A DNA stretch of 64,000 bases from Pseudomonas fragi (lineage in GTDB: Bacteria; Pseudomonadota; Gammaproteobacteria; Pseudomonadales; Pseudomonadaceae): assembly GCF_900105835.1 (NCBI RefSeq), contig NZ_LT629783.1:1798001-1862000 (forward strand), written 5' to 3'. Both the position numbers and the translations under genes were made by a program. Positions 17,286 through 27,274 of the stretch are shown one piece after another. Under the pieces are notes generated by a model. It had not been told where the DNA came from, did not search any database, and worked only from the letters and a program-made list of their open reading frames with translations. Within the stretch, counting starts at the first letter, position 1. Every line of letters begins with the position of its first letter.

Positions 17286-18584
17286 ATGAAGATGCTGCCC
17301 CCGCTCTATACCGGCCTGTTGCTGGCCAGCCTGTTCAGCCCATCAGCTTTTGCCCAGACGCCCACCAGCGATGGCTATGTGCTGGATAAAGTCGTGCAGG
17401 TCAGCCGCCACGGCGTGCGCCCGCCTACCGCTTCCAATGAAAAACTGCTGACCTCGGTCACCCAGCGCCAATGGCCAACCTGGCTGGTGCCCTTCGGCAA
17501 CCTGACCGGCCACGGCTATACCGGCGCGGTGGAAATGGGCCGCTACCGCGGCGAAGTGCTGCGGGCCGCCGGGTTGATCCCCCAGGGTTGCCCGGGTGCC
17601 AACCAGCTGCTGGTGCACGCCAGCCCCCTGCAACGCACCAAAGCCACCGCCCAGGCCCTGCTCGATGGCATGTTCCCCGGCTGCGGCCTGCAACCCACTT
17701 ATGTCACGGGCGAACAGGACGCCCTGTTCCAGGCCAATGAAATGCCCTTTGCCGCCCTCGACCCGGCAACAGCCAAAGCCGACATTCTCAAGGCCCTGGG
17801 CGGCAGCGTTGAAGCCGCCCAGGCCCGCTACAAGCCCTTTGAAGAAAAGCTGCGGGAAGTTGCCTGCCTGCCCGGCGCCGATTGCCCCTACGGCAAGCAA
17901 GCCTGGACACTGGAGCAAAACGCCAAGGGCCGCTTTGCGATCAAGGGCCTTAGCGCCGGTGCCAATATGGGCGAAGTCTTCCGCCTGGAATACAGCCAGG
18001 GCCTGCCCCTGGACAAGGTTGCATTCGGCAACGCGCGTACCGCCACCGAGGTGTCCAGCCTGATGGTGCTGACCAAGGCCAAGTACGACTACCTCAACGA
18101 CATCCCCTATATCGCCAGCCGCGGCGCCTCCGAGCTGATGAACCAGATTGCCCTGGAGCTCAAACTGGGCACCCCGCTGGCGCAAACAGATGCCTCCAGC
18201 ACCCCGCCCGATGTACCGCTGATGCTGCTGGTGGCCCACGACACCAATATCGCTTACCTGCGCACCATGCTCGGCTTCGGCTGGAAGCAGGGCGACTACA
18301 TTGAAAACAATATCCCGCCCGTGGGCACGTTGCAGTTCGAGCGTTACAAGGAAGTCAAAACCGGCGAGCTGTTTTTACGTATCGCCTTTGAGGCCCAGTC
18401 AATGGATCAGATTCGCAACCTGACGCGCTTGAGCGGCCCGCAAAAACCGCTCACCAGTGATTTCAAAAGCGTCAGTGACTGCCGCAAAACCAGTGTCGGC
18501 CTGCTCTGCCCGTTCAAGGATGCACTGGTCAAGGTTGAGCAGAACATCGACCCTACGGCCCTGACGCCCTACTCCTTCAACTGA
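17286..18584 (+). CDS. Periplasmic histidine acid phosphatase (AppA/Agp type)
   Basis: The product has 432 residues. A signal peptide of about 23 residues is cut near AFA-QTP. The catalytic motif SRHGVRPP lies near residue 40 and the proton donor motif AHDTN near 320, both diagnostic of branch-2 histidine acid phosphatases such as phytase AppA and glucose-1-phosphatase. It should release phosphate from organic esters in the periplasm. AAGGA precedes the ATG. It converges with the EAL gene with only 8 nt between stops. Exact substrate is not visible. Confidence 0.85.
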   Translation: MKMLPPLYTGLLLASLFSPSAFAQTPTSDGYVLDKVVQVSRHGVRPPTASNEKLLTSVTQRQWPTWLVPFGNLTGHGYTGAVEMGRYRGEVLRAAGLIPQGCPGANQLLVHASPLQRTKATAQALLDGMFPGCGLQPTYVTGEQDALFQANEMPFAALDPATAKADILKALGGSVEAAQARYKPFEEKLREVACLPGADCPYGKQAWTLEQNAKGRFAIKGLSAGANMGEVFRLEYSQGLPLDKVAFGNARTATEVSSLMVLTKAKYDYLNDIPYIASRGASELMNQIALELKLGTPLAQTDASSTPPDVPLMLLVAHDTNIAYLRTMLGFGWKQGDYIENNIPPVGTLQFERYKEVKTGELFLRIAFEAQSMDQIRNLTRLSGPQKPLTSDFKSVSDCRKTSVGLLCPFKDALVKVEQNIDPTALTPYSFN

Positions 18585-18592
18585 TCAGCCGC

Positions 18593-19804
18593 TCACACAC
18601 TCACAGCGACAGGGTTTGTTTCACGTTGCTGCAACCAGTGCAGCAAGCCCTGCCCGCTCATGGGCCGGGCAAACCAGTAGCCCTGCCCTTCAACGCAGCC
18701 CATCGCCAGCAACCGCTGCAACTGGTCCAAGGTTTCAATCCCTTCGACCACCACCGCCATGCCCAGGCTGTTGCCCAGGGCCAGGGTGCTGGCGATCACG
18801 GCTGCACAACGAGGTTCATGCTCCAGGTTGCGGACAAACTCACCGTCGAGCTTGATTTCGTTGAAGGGCAACTGACACAGGCGTTGAAGCGAGGAAAACC
18901 CGGCGCCGAAATCGTCCAGCGACAAGCGGCAACCCATCATGCGCAGGCGTACCAGGTTCTCCAGACTGGCGGCCGGCGCTTGTAGCAGGCCGTTTTCCGT
19001 CAGCTCGAAGGTCAACCGGGAACCCGGCGTCCCATGCCGTGCCAGGATGCCCTTGAGGGTATAGGTCAACTGGCTGTTGGCCAGCTGTGACGTTTGCAGG
19101 TTGAACGCCATGTTCAACGGGTAACCCTGAATCCGGGCCTGCTCTTGCAGGCTCAAGGCCTGATCCAGCTGGGCGAACAACAGCTCGTCCATTAACCCGC
19201 AACGCTCGAGGACCGGGATAAACAGCGCAGGCGGCAACACGCCCTTGCTGGGGTGCATCCAGCGGCAAAGCACTTCAACACCGCACACCTCACCGCTGCG
19301 CAGGTTGAACTTGGGCTGATACCAGGCCTGCAATTGCTGCAGGGCCAGGGCCTGACGCACTTCGTCCTCGCACGCGGGCCGCACCACTGCGTCTGGCGAA
19401 GTCGCCCGGATGCAACTGCCCCGGTACTTATCCAGCAAGGCTTGCAGCTCTTTGGCCGGCAGCGGCTTGCCAACGTCACCCAGCAACTGCAGCCCCAACA
19501 GGGCAATGACCTGTTGCGCCGCACGCCGCAGGTCCGCCGACAGGGCACTGCTGAGCAACACCGCCCCGATCTGCCCCGACTGGCCCGCCCGACGCAGGAA
19601 CGCCAGGCCATCCACGCCCTCCATCTGCAGGTCGCAGACGGCGATATCCACCGCCCCCACCTGCTGCAGCAGCGCCAGCGCCTGGCTGCCATCAGCGGCC
19701 TCAAACACTTCATGGCAGCCAAGGGAACGAAACATGCGCACCGCGACGGCACGCTGGAAGCTGTCATCTTCCAAAATCAAAATACGCAAGGAACTGCCAG
19801 GCAT
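18593..19804 (-). CDS. Response regulator with EAL c-di-GMP phosphodiesterase domain
   Basis: The product has 403 residues. A receiver domain (about 1-125) has LEDDS, the phospho-acceptor aspartate in AVCDLQMEG and the lysine in GKPLPAKE. An EAL domain (about 140-390) has EVLCRW in place of EALxRW, ELTENG, LDDFGAGFSS, IKLDGEF, and VEGIET, so catalytic metal ligands are present and it probably hydrolyses c-di-GMP. The ATG at 19804 is preferred; a TTG 33 nt upstream is possible, and neither has a strong ribosome site. No partner histidine kinase is adjacent. Confidence 0.85.
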   Translation of the reverse strand: MPGSSLRILILEDDSFQRAVAVRMFRSLGCHEVFEAADGSQALALLQQVGAVDIAVCDLQMEGVDGLAFLRRAGQSGQIGAVLLSSALSADLRRAAQQVIALLGLQLLGDVGKPLPAKELQALLDKYRGSCIRATSPDAVVRPACEDEVRQALALQQLQAWYQPKFNLRSGEVCGVEVLCRWMHPSKGVLPPALFIPVLERCGLMDELLFAQLDQALSLQEQARIQGYPLNMAFNLQTSQLANSQLTYTLKGILARHGTPGSRLTFELTENGLLQAPAASLENLVRLRMMGCRLSLDDFGAGFSSLQRLCQLPFNEIKLDGEFVRNLEHEPRCAAVIASTLALGNSLGMAVVVEGIETLDQLQRLLAMGCVEGQGYWFARPMSGQGLLHWLQQRETNPVAVSV

Positions 19805-19918
19805 TGCAACAACCCATCGAAAAACGGTGTGAGGCAATTGTCCGAGTATCGGCAGATTTTTTACCTAGGAAATATCTCCGAAAATGTAGGGAAAATCCCA
19901 AACCTGCCCGGCTCCCCG

Positions 19919-20680
19919 TCAGCGCGCACTGCGGCTGAAAATGCGGATTACCTCATCCAGGTGTTCGCTCATGGCCTGGCGTGCCGCGCCAGCGTCGTGC
20001 TGCTCCAGCGCTTGCAGCACGCGCCGGTGCTCGTCCTCCGAGCGGTGGGTCATGTCTTGAGGGGTGTAGTGGTTTTGCAGGCGCTGGAACATGCTGCCAT
20101 AACGATGGCCCAGCAGATGCTGGATCATCAGGGCATAGGCCGGATTGTCCGAGGCCTGGGCAATACGAATATGGAACAGGCGGTCACCAGGGTGGGTGTG
20201 GGAGCCTTCGCGGTTGTCCTGGACGTTGCGCTCAAAAGCCTCGCGAATACCTGCCAATTCCTCGTCACTGGCATTGACCGCCGCCAGTGCCGCCGCCTCT
20301 GGCTCGATCAGACGGCGGGCCTGGAGCAGGGCGAAGGGCGGGATTTCGGCGCTGAAGTCAATTTCAAGGTTCAGTTCCGGGTCCAGTTCCTTCCACTGAT
20401 CCCGGGTGGCCTGGGCCATAACGGGCTCATCCGACACCGTTTGCACCGGCGGCTCACACACCAGGACGCCATTACCTACGCGCACATCCACCAGCCCGAT
20501 GACTTCCAGCGCAATCATCGCCTCGCGCACCGAGGCCCGGCTCACACCCAGCAACTTGGCCAGTTCCCGCTCGGCTGGCAAGCGGCTGCCCGGCGGAAAC
20601 TCACCACTGTCGATCAAGGCGCGCAGCTGATCGGCGATCTGCCGATAAAGCCGTTGGTTATCAATTACTTGAAATGGCAT
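19919..20680 (-). CDS. FadR-type GntR regulator of the L-fucose cluster
   Basis: The product has 253 residues. An N-terminal winged helix (about 10-75) includes GSRLPAERELAKLLGVSRAS, and a C-terminal FCD helical effector domain (about 95-235) carries the metal-binding histidines near RLFHIRIAQ and HLLGHR. It is divergent from the catabolic operon, and two TGGCCTGACCA palindromes lie between them. Most such proteins repress and release DNA on binding the pathway acid. The ATG at 20680 begins MPFQVIDNQRLYRQIAD, the normal family start. Confidence 0.88.
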   Translation of the reverse strand: MPFQVIDNQRLYRQIADQLRALIDSGEFPPGSRLPAERELAKLLGVSRASVREAMIALEVIGLVDVRVGNGVLVCEPPVQTVSDEPVMAQATRDQWKELDPELNLEIDFSAEIPPFALLQARRLIEPEAAALAAVNASDEELAGIREAFERNVQDNREGSHTHPGDRLFHIRIAQASDNPAYALMIQHLLGHRYGSMFQRLQNHYTPQDMTHRSEDEHRRVLQALEQHDAGAARQAMSEHLDEVIRIFSRSAR

Positions 20681-20749
20681 CAGGAAATAAGCTCTGGTTT
20701 TGGCAAAAAAAGACGCTTGTTGAAGCTTGAGGTGCATGCTACAAAAGGC

Positions 20750-20768
20750 CCAATGGCCTGACCATTGG
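20750..20768. promoter_or_regulatory. Operator 1 for the FadR-type regulator
   Basis: CCAATGGCCTGACCATTGG is a palindrome of 7-nt arms around CCTGA. Its core TGGCCTGACCA matches the TGG-N5-CCA form used by FadR-subfamily regulators. A second copy lies at 20840. Confidence 0.7.
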
Positions 20769-20839
20769 ACGGATATCGTAAAGCGATCATAGCAAACCTT
20801 ATCCCTGCACTTGTGTCGTTTTGCCATTTGCTACGCCTT

Positions 20840-20856
20840 TAATGGCCTGACCATTA
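20840..20856. promoter_or_regulatory. Operator 2 for the FadR-type regulator
   Basis: TAATGGCCTGACCATTA repeats the same ATGGCCTGACCAT core, 40 nt before the first catabolic gene. Centre-to-centre distance from operator 1 is 89 nt, which would suit binding to both divergent promoters or looping. Confidence 0.7.
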
Positions 20857-20860
20857 GGCC

Positions 20861-20868
20861 AACAATAA
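20861..20868 (+). promoter_or_regulatory. Hfq/Crc-type AANAANAA motif
   Basis: AACAATAA, followed by more A-rich sequence, lies 28 nt before the start codon of the first fucose-operon gene. AANAANAA in a leader is the known target of Hfq-Crc translational repression during growth on preferred carbon sources in Pseudomonas. Confidence 0.5.
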
Positions 20869-20895
20869 AAACAATGACATCGTAACGGAGCACCC

Positions 20896-21636
20896 ATGGA
20901 TCTTTCCGGCAAACGTGTGCTGATCACTGCCGCTGCGCAGGGGATTGGCCAGGCCACCGTCCAGGCATACCTGGCCGCCGGTGCCGAAGTCTTCGCCGCC
21001 GACATCAATGCTGGCGCCCTCGACGCCCTTGAAGGCGCGCACAAACACCTGCTCAACGTCACCGATGCTGCTGCCATTGCGCGCCTGGCCCAGGAACTGG
21101 GTCCGCTGGACGTGCTGTTCAACTGCGCAGGCGTCGTACACAGCGGCACTATTCTGGAATGCGACGAACAGGACTGGAGCTTTGCCCTGGACCTCAACGT
21201 GACCGCCATGTACCGCATGATCCGCGCTTTCTTGCCGGGCATGCTGGGCAACGGCGGCGGTTCGATCATCAACATGGCTTCTGTGGCCTCCAGCGTCAAA
21301 GGCGTGCCCAACCGCTTTGCCTACTGCGCCAGCAAGGGCGCGGTGATCGGCCTGACCCGTTCGGTTGCGGCTGATTTCGTCAGCCAGAACATCCGCTGCA
21401 ACGCCATCTGCCCCGGCACCGTCGACTCCCCTTCGCTGCGCCAGCGTATCCGTGAACAGGCCGAACGCGAAGGCCGCAGTGTCGACGAGGTGTACGCCGC
21501 CTTTGCCGCACGCCAGCCCATGGGCCGCATCGGCACCGCCGAAGAAATCGCCCAGTTGGCGCTGTACCTGGGTTCGAGTGCCAGCGGTTTCACCACCGGC
21601 ACGGCGCAAATCATTGATGGCGGCTGGAGCAACTAG
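20896..21636 (+). CDS. SDR dehydrogenase, likely 2-keto-3-deoxy-L-fuconate dehydrogenase
   Basis: The product has 246 residues, a classical short-chain dehydrogenase: the nucleotide site TAAAQGIG, the NCAG motif, and catalytic Ser-Tyr-Lys (MAS...YCASK). It starts with a C-terminal FTTGTAQIIDGGW-type subunit contact like its relatives. In the oxidative L-fucose route it would oxidise 2-keto-3-deoxy-L-fuconate at C4 to the 2,4-diketo acid, which the next gene cleaves. It shares most residues with the protein at 32917-33657. CGGAG precedes the ATG. Confidence 0.8.
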   Translation: MDLSGKRVLITAAAQGIGQATVQAYLAAGAEVFAADINAGALDALEGAHKHLLNVTDAAAIARLAQELGPLDVLFNCAGVVHSGTILECDEQDWSFALDLNVTAMYRMIRAFLPGMLGNGGGSIINMASVASSVKGVPNRFAYCASKGAVIGLTRSVAADFVSQNIRCNAICPGTVDSPSLRQRIREQAEREGRSVDEVYAAFAARQPMGRIGTAEEIAQLALYLGSSASGFTTGTAQIIDGGWSN

Positions 21637-21653
21637 CCTCAGCTTTTGACCTT

Positions 21654-21738
21654 GTGGGAGCGGGCTTGCTCGCGATGCGGACGACGCGGTTTGTCTGAAA
21701 CACCGCAGCGATCCAATCGCGAGCAAGCCCGCTCCCAC
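21654..21738. repeat. REP pair inside the fucose operon
   Basis: An inverted REP doublet fills the gap between the SDR and FAH genes. The paralogous module at 32.9-34.6 kb has a REP at the same place. Confidence 0.9.
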
Positions 21739-21772
21739 AACAAGCCTGCCCCTCCCCAAAAAAGGATTGTTT

Positions 21773-22621
21773 ATGAAACTGCTGCGTTACGGTGACAAAG
21801 GCCAGGAACGTCCTGCCCTGCTCGACAACAATGGCCAACTGCGCGATTTGTCGGCAGTGGTCGCGGATATCGCAGGCCAGGCCCTGAGCCCCGAAAGCAT
21901 TGCCCGCCTGCAAGATATCGACCCGTCCACCCTGCCCCTGGTGCAAGGCTCACCCCGCATCGGCGCCTGCGTCGGCCAGGTCGGCAAATTTATCTGCATC
22001 GGCCTGAACTACGCCGACCATGCTGCCGAAACCGGCGCCGCCATCCCCGCCGAACCGGTGGTGTTCAGCAAATGGACCAGCGCCATCGTCGGCCCCAACG
22101 ACAACGTCGAAATCCCGCGCAATTCGCGCAAAACCGACTGGGAAGTCGAGCTGGGTGTGGTCATCGGCAAAGGCGGTCGCTATATCAGCGAAAGCGAAGC
22201 GCTTGAGCACGTGGCCGGCTACTGCGTGATCAACGACGTCTCCGAGCGCGAGTTCCAGCTGGAACTGGGCGGCACCTGGGACAAAGGCAAAGGCTGCGAC
22301 ACCTTCGGCCCGCTGGGGCCGTGGCTGGTAACCCGCGACGAAATCGCCGACCCGCACCAGCTCGACCTGTGGCTGGAAGTGGATGGCCATCGTTACCAGA
22401 ACGGCAATACCCGCACGATGATTTTCCAGATCCCGAAAATCGTCAGCTACCTCAGCCAGTTCATGAGCCTGCAACCCGGCGACGTGATTTCCACCGGCAC
22501 CCCGCCGGGCGTCGGCCTGGGCATCAAGCCCGAGCCTGTGTACCTGCGTGCCGGCCAGACCATGCGCCTGGGCATCACAGGGCTGGGCGAACAACAGCAA
22601 CGCACCGTGAATGCCGACTGA
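21773..22621 (+). CDS. FAH-family hydrolase, likely 2,4-diketo-3-deoxy-L-fuconate hydrolase
   Basis: The product has 282 residues of the fumarylacetoacetate hydrolase fold: CIGLNYADHA near 80, the metal-binding EVELGVVIGKGG near 123, and PGDVISTGTPPGVG near 245. It should split the 2,4-diketo acid made by the upstream SDR into pyruvate and L-lactate. AAGGA precedes the ATG at 21773. It has a close paralogue at 33799-34647. A role in another 2,4-diketo acid is possible, but the neighbours favour L-fucose. Confidence 0.8.
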   Translation: MKLLRYGDKGQERPALLDNNGQLRDLSAVVADIAGQALSPESIARLQDIDPSTLPLVQGSPRIGACVGQVGKFICIGLNYADHAAETGAAIPAEPVVFSKWTSAIVGPNDNVEIPRNSRKTDWEVELGVVIGKGGRYISESEALEHVAGYCVINDVSEREFQLELGGTWDKGKGCDTFGPLGPWLVTRDEIADPHQLDLWLEVDGHRYQNGNTRTMIFQIPKIVSYLSQFMSLQPGDVISTGTPPGVGLGIKPEPVYLRAGQTMRLGITGLGEQQQRTVNAD

Positions 22622-22635
22622 CAGGGAGCTGCACC

Positions 22636-23913
22636 ATGACCACGATTACTGCCGTACGCGTCGAAGACATCCGCTTCCCCACCTCGCAATCGCTCGATGG
22701 CTCGGACGCGATGAACCCGGACCCTGACTACTCAGCGGCCTATGTGATTCTCGAAACCGACACCCCGAACCTCGAAGGCCACGGCCTGACCTTCACCATC
22801 GGCCGTGGCAATGAAATCTGCTGCGCCTCGATCAAGGCCCTGGCCAGCCTGCTGGTGGGTCTGAAGCTGGAATGGATCGCCGAAGACATGGGCCGTTTCT
22901 GGCGCCACGTGACCAGCGACAGTCAGCTGCGCTGGATCGGCCCGGACAAGGGCGCCATTCACCTGGCCACCGGTGCGGTGGTCAACGCTGCCTGGGATTT
23001 GTGGGCCAAGGCCGAAGGCAAACCGGTGTGGCGCCTGGTGGCGGACATGAGCCCTGAAGAGCTGGTGCGCTGCATTGATTTCCGCTACATCACTGACTGC
23101 ATCACCCCGGCCGAGGCACTGACCCTGCTGCGCGAACGCGCCCGCGGCAAGGCCGAACGCCTGGCCCTGCTCGAAGCTGACGGCTACCCCTGCTACACCA
23201 CCTCCGCCGGCTGGCTGGGCTATGCCGACGAGAAGTTGCGCCGCCTGTGTCAGGAAGCGGTCGACGCGGGCTTCTCCCACGTCAAATTGAAAGTCGGCCA
23301 TGACCTGCAGGACGACATCCGCCGCGTGCGCATCGCCCGCGAAGTGCTGGGCCCGGATCGCCAGTTGATGATCGACGCCAATCAGGTCTGGGAAGTGGAC
23401 GCGGCCATCGACTGGGTGCGCGAGCTGTCGTTCGCCAACCCGTGGTTTATCGAAGAGCCCACCAGCCCGGATGACGTCGAGGGCCATCGCAAAATCCGCC
23501 TGGGCGTCAGCCCGGTCAAGGTGGCCACCGGCGAAATGTGCCAGAACCGCATCGTGTTCAAACAGCTGATCATGCGTGAAGCCATCGACGTGGTGCAGAT
23601 CGACGCCTGCCGTCTCGGTGGGGTCAACGAAGTGCTGGCGGTGATGCTGATGGCCGCCAAATACAACCTGCCGGTATGCCCGCACGCCGGCGGCGTTGGC
23701 CTGTGCGAATACGTGCAGCACCTGTCGATGATCGACTACCTGTGCATCGCCGGCACTCACGAAGGCCGCGTGGTGGAATTTGTCGACCATCTGCACGAGC
23801 ACTTCGAAGACCCCTGTGTGATTCGCAACGCGGCCTATATGCCGCCACAGGCGCCGGGGTTTTCGATCCAGATGAAAGCCGCCTCCCGCGAACAGTACCG
23901 GTACCGGGGCTGA
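22636..23913 (+). CDS. L-fuconate dehydratase (enolase superfamily)
   Basis: The product has 425 residues. The enolase-superfamily barrel shows the catalytic lysine pair HVKLKVG, the metal ligands MIDANQVW, WFIEEPTSPDD and VATGEMCQNR, and the histidine region PVCPHAGGVGLCEY. This pattern is that of fuconate dehydratase (about 440 residues). It removes water from L-fuconate to give 2-keto-3-deoxy-L-fuconate. The ATG at 22636 follows AGGGAG; the long in-frame region upstream overlaps the FAH gene and was left out. Confidence 0.88.
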   Translation: MTTITAVRVEDIRFPTSQSLDGSDAMNPDPDYSAAYVILETDTPNLEGHGLTFTIGRGNEICCASIKALASLLVGLKLEWIAEDMGRFWRHVTSDSQLRWIGPDKGAIHLATGAVVNAAWDLWAKAEGKPVWRLVADMSPEELVRCIDFRYITDCITPAEALTLLRERARGKAERLALLEADGYPCYTTSAGWLGYADEKLRRLCQEAVDAGFSHVKLKVGHDLQDDIRRVRIAREVLGPDRQLMIDANQVWEVDAAIDWVRELSFANPWFIEEPTSPDDVEGHRKIRLGVSPVKVATGEMCQNRIVFKQLIMREAIDVVQIDACRLGGVNEVLAVMLMAAKYNLPVCPHAGGVGLCEYVQHLSMIDYLCIAGTHEGRVVEFVDHLHEHFEDPCVIRNAAYMPPQAPGFSIQMKAASREQYRYRG

Positions 23914-23918
23914 AGACC

Positions 23919-25869
<1,951 letters not shown>

Positions 25870-25873
25870 CCCT

Positions 25874-25958
25874 GTGGGAGCGGGCTTGCTCGCGATGGCA
25901 TCAGCGCGATTTGCCTGAGACACCGCAGCGATCCAATCGCGAGCAAGCCCGCTCCCAC
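25874..25958. repeat. REP pair
   Basis: An inverted REP doublet lies between the mutarotase and fucP genes. Confidence 0.9.
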
Positions 25959-25986
25959 CTATAGATCCTGATTCACGCAAGTCGCC

Positions 25987-25997
25987 AACAACAATAA
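25987..25997 (+). promoter_or_regulatory. Hfq/Crc-type AANAANAA motif before fucP
   Basis: AACAACAATAA contains two overlapping AANAANAA matches directly before the AGGAG ribosome site of the fucose permease, a position suited to Hfq-Crc repression of translation. Confidence 0.55.
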
Positions 25998-26011
25998 AAA
26001 GGAGATGCGTC

Positions 26012-27238
26012 ATGTCACTCAAGCACCCGAACGTCGCAGCGCCGTCCTTTACCCGGGCGGTTACGTCCTATCGCTGGGCACTGATCCTGGTCACCTGCCT
26101 GTTCTTTCTCTGGGGCCTGTCCTATGGCCTGCTCGATGTACTCAACAAGCACTTCCAGGAAACCCTGCACGTCAGCAAGGCGCAGTCGGGCCTGCTGCAA
26201 AGCGCCTACTTCGGGGCGTATTTTCTGATCGCCCTGCCCGCCGGTTTGCTGATGGACAAGTACGGCTACAAGGCCGGTATCTTGCTGGGCCTGTGCCTCT
26301 ATGCCACCGGCGCCCTGTTGTTTATGCCCGCCGCTGCAGCGCAGAGCTTCCAGTTTTTCCTCTTCGCGCTGTTTGTGATCGCCTGCGGCCTGGGCTGCCT
26401 GGAAACCGCCGCCAACCCCTATGCCACTGTGCTGGGTGAGCCCGCCGGAGCAGAACGACGCCTGAACCTGGCGCAATCGTTCAACGGCCTGGGGCAGTTC
26501 TTCGGCCCGTTGATTGGTGGCGCACTGTTTTTCAGCGGCGCCAACAGCACCGACACCACGCAATCGCTGCAAATGACCTATCTGGTAATTGCCGCACTGG
26601 TGTTGCTGGTGGCCATCCTTATCGCCCGCACCCCGCTTCCCGACCTGCGCGAGCAGGAAGTGCAAGCCGCGCAACACGACCACAAAAGCCTGTGGCAACA
26701 CCGTGAGTTCGTCACCGGGGTCATCACCCAGTTCTTTTATGTGGGTGCGCAGGTTGGCGTGGGTGCGTTTTTTATCAACTACGTCACCGAGCACTGGGCG
26801 CAAATGAGCAGCCAGCAAGCGGCATATCTGCTCTCGGTGGCCATGCTCAGCTTTATGTTTGGCCGTTTCTTCAGTACCTGGCTGATGGGCCGCGTCAACG
26901 CCCAGCGCCTGCTGCTGATCTACGCGCTGATCAACGTGGCGCTGTGTGCGGTGGTGGTGCTGGGGTTTGAGGGCGTGTCGGTGGTCGCACTGGTGGCGAC
27001 GTTCTTCTTTATGTCGATCATGTTCCCGACGCTGTTTGCCATGGGCGTGAAAAACCTCGGCCCGCATACCAAACGTGGCAGCTCGTTCATGATCATGGCC
27101 ATTGTCGGCGGCGCGCTGCTGCCCTACATCATGGGCATGGTGGCCGACCACTCCTCCACCGCGGTGGCCTATCTGTTACCGATGGGCTGCTTCCTGATCG
27201 TTGCAGCCTATGCGCGTGCTTCCCTTAAAAAAATCTGA
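26012..27238 (+). CDS. fucP: L-fucose:H+ symporter (MFS)
   Basis: The product has 408 residues and 12 membrane spans. It belongs to the FucP branch of MFS: LFFLWGLSYGLLDVLNKHFQ in span 1, GLGCLETAANPYATVLG in span 4, and LNLAQSFNGLGQFFGP in span 5 are all family hallmarks. It brings L-fucose into the cell with protons. AGGAG precedes the ATG and a Hfq/Crc motif abuts it. It follows the five fucose enzymes. Confidence 0.88.
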   Translation: MSLKHPNVAAPSFTRAVTSYRWALILVTCLFFLWGLSYGLLDVLNKHFQETLHVSKAQSGLLQSAYFGAYFLIALPAGLLMDKYGYKAGILLGLCLYATGALLFMPAAAAQSFQFFLFALFVIACGLGCLETAANPYATVLGEPAGAERRLNLAQSFNGLGQFFGPLIGGALFFSGANSTDTTQSLQMTYLVIAALVLLVAILIARTPLPDLREQEVQAAQHDHKSLWQHREFVTGVITQFFYVGAQVGVGAFFINYVTEHWAQMSSQQAAYLLSVAMLSFMFGRFFSTWLMGRVNAQRLLLIYALINVALCAVVVLGFEGVSVVALVATFFFMSIMFPTLFAMGVKNLGPHTKRGSSFMIMAIVGGALLPYIMGMVADHSSTAVAYLLPMGCFLIVAAYARASLKKI

Positions 27239-27255
27239 TTGCTGTACTCCACAAA

Positions 27256-27263
27256 AACAATAA
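27256..27263 (+). promoter_or_regulatory. Hfq/Crc-type AANAANAA motif
   Basis: AACAATAA sits just before the CGGAG ribosome site of the second transporter gene of the cluster. Confidence 0.5.
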
Positions 27264-27274
27264 CGGAGCACCCC

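Noticed and set aside
22321..22635. 105-codon upstream extension of the fuconate dehydratase frame
   Set aside because: It overlaps the FAH gene in another frame. The ATG at 22636 has AGGGAG and matches the family start.
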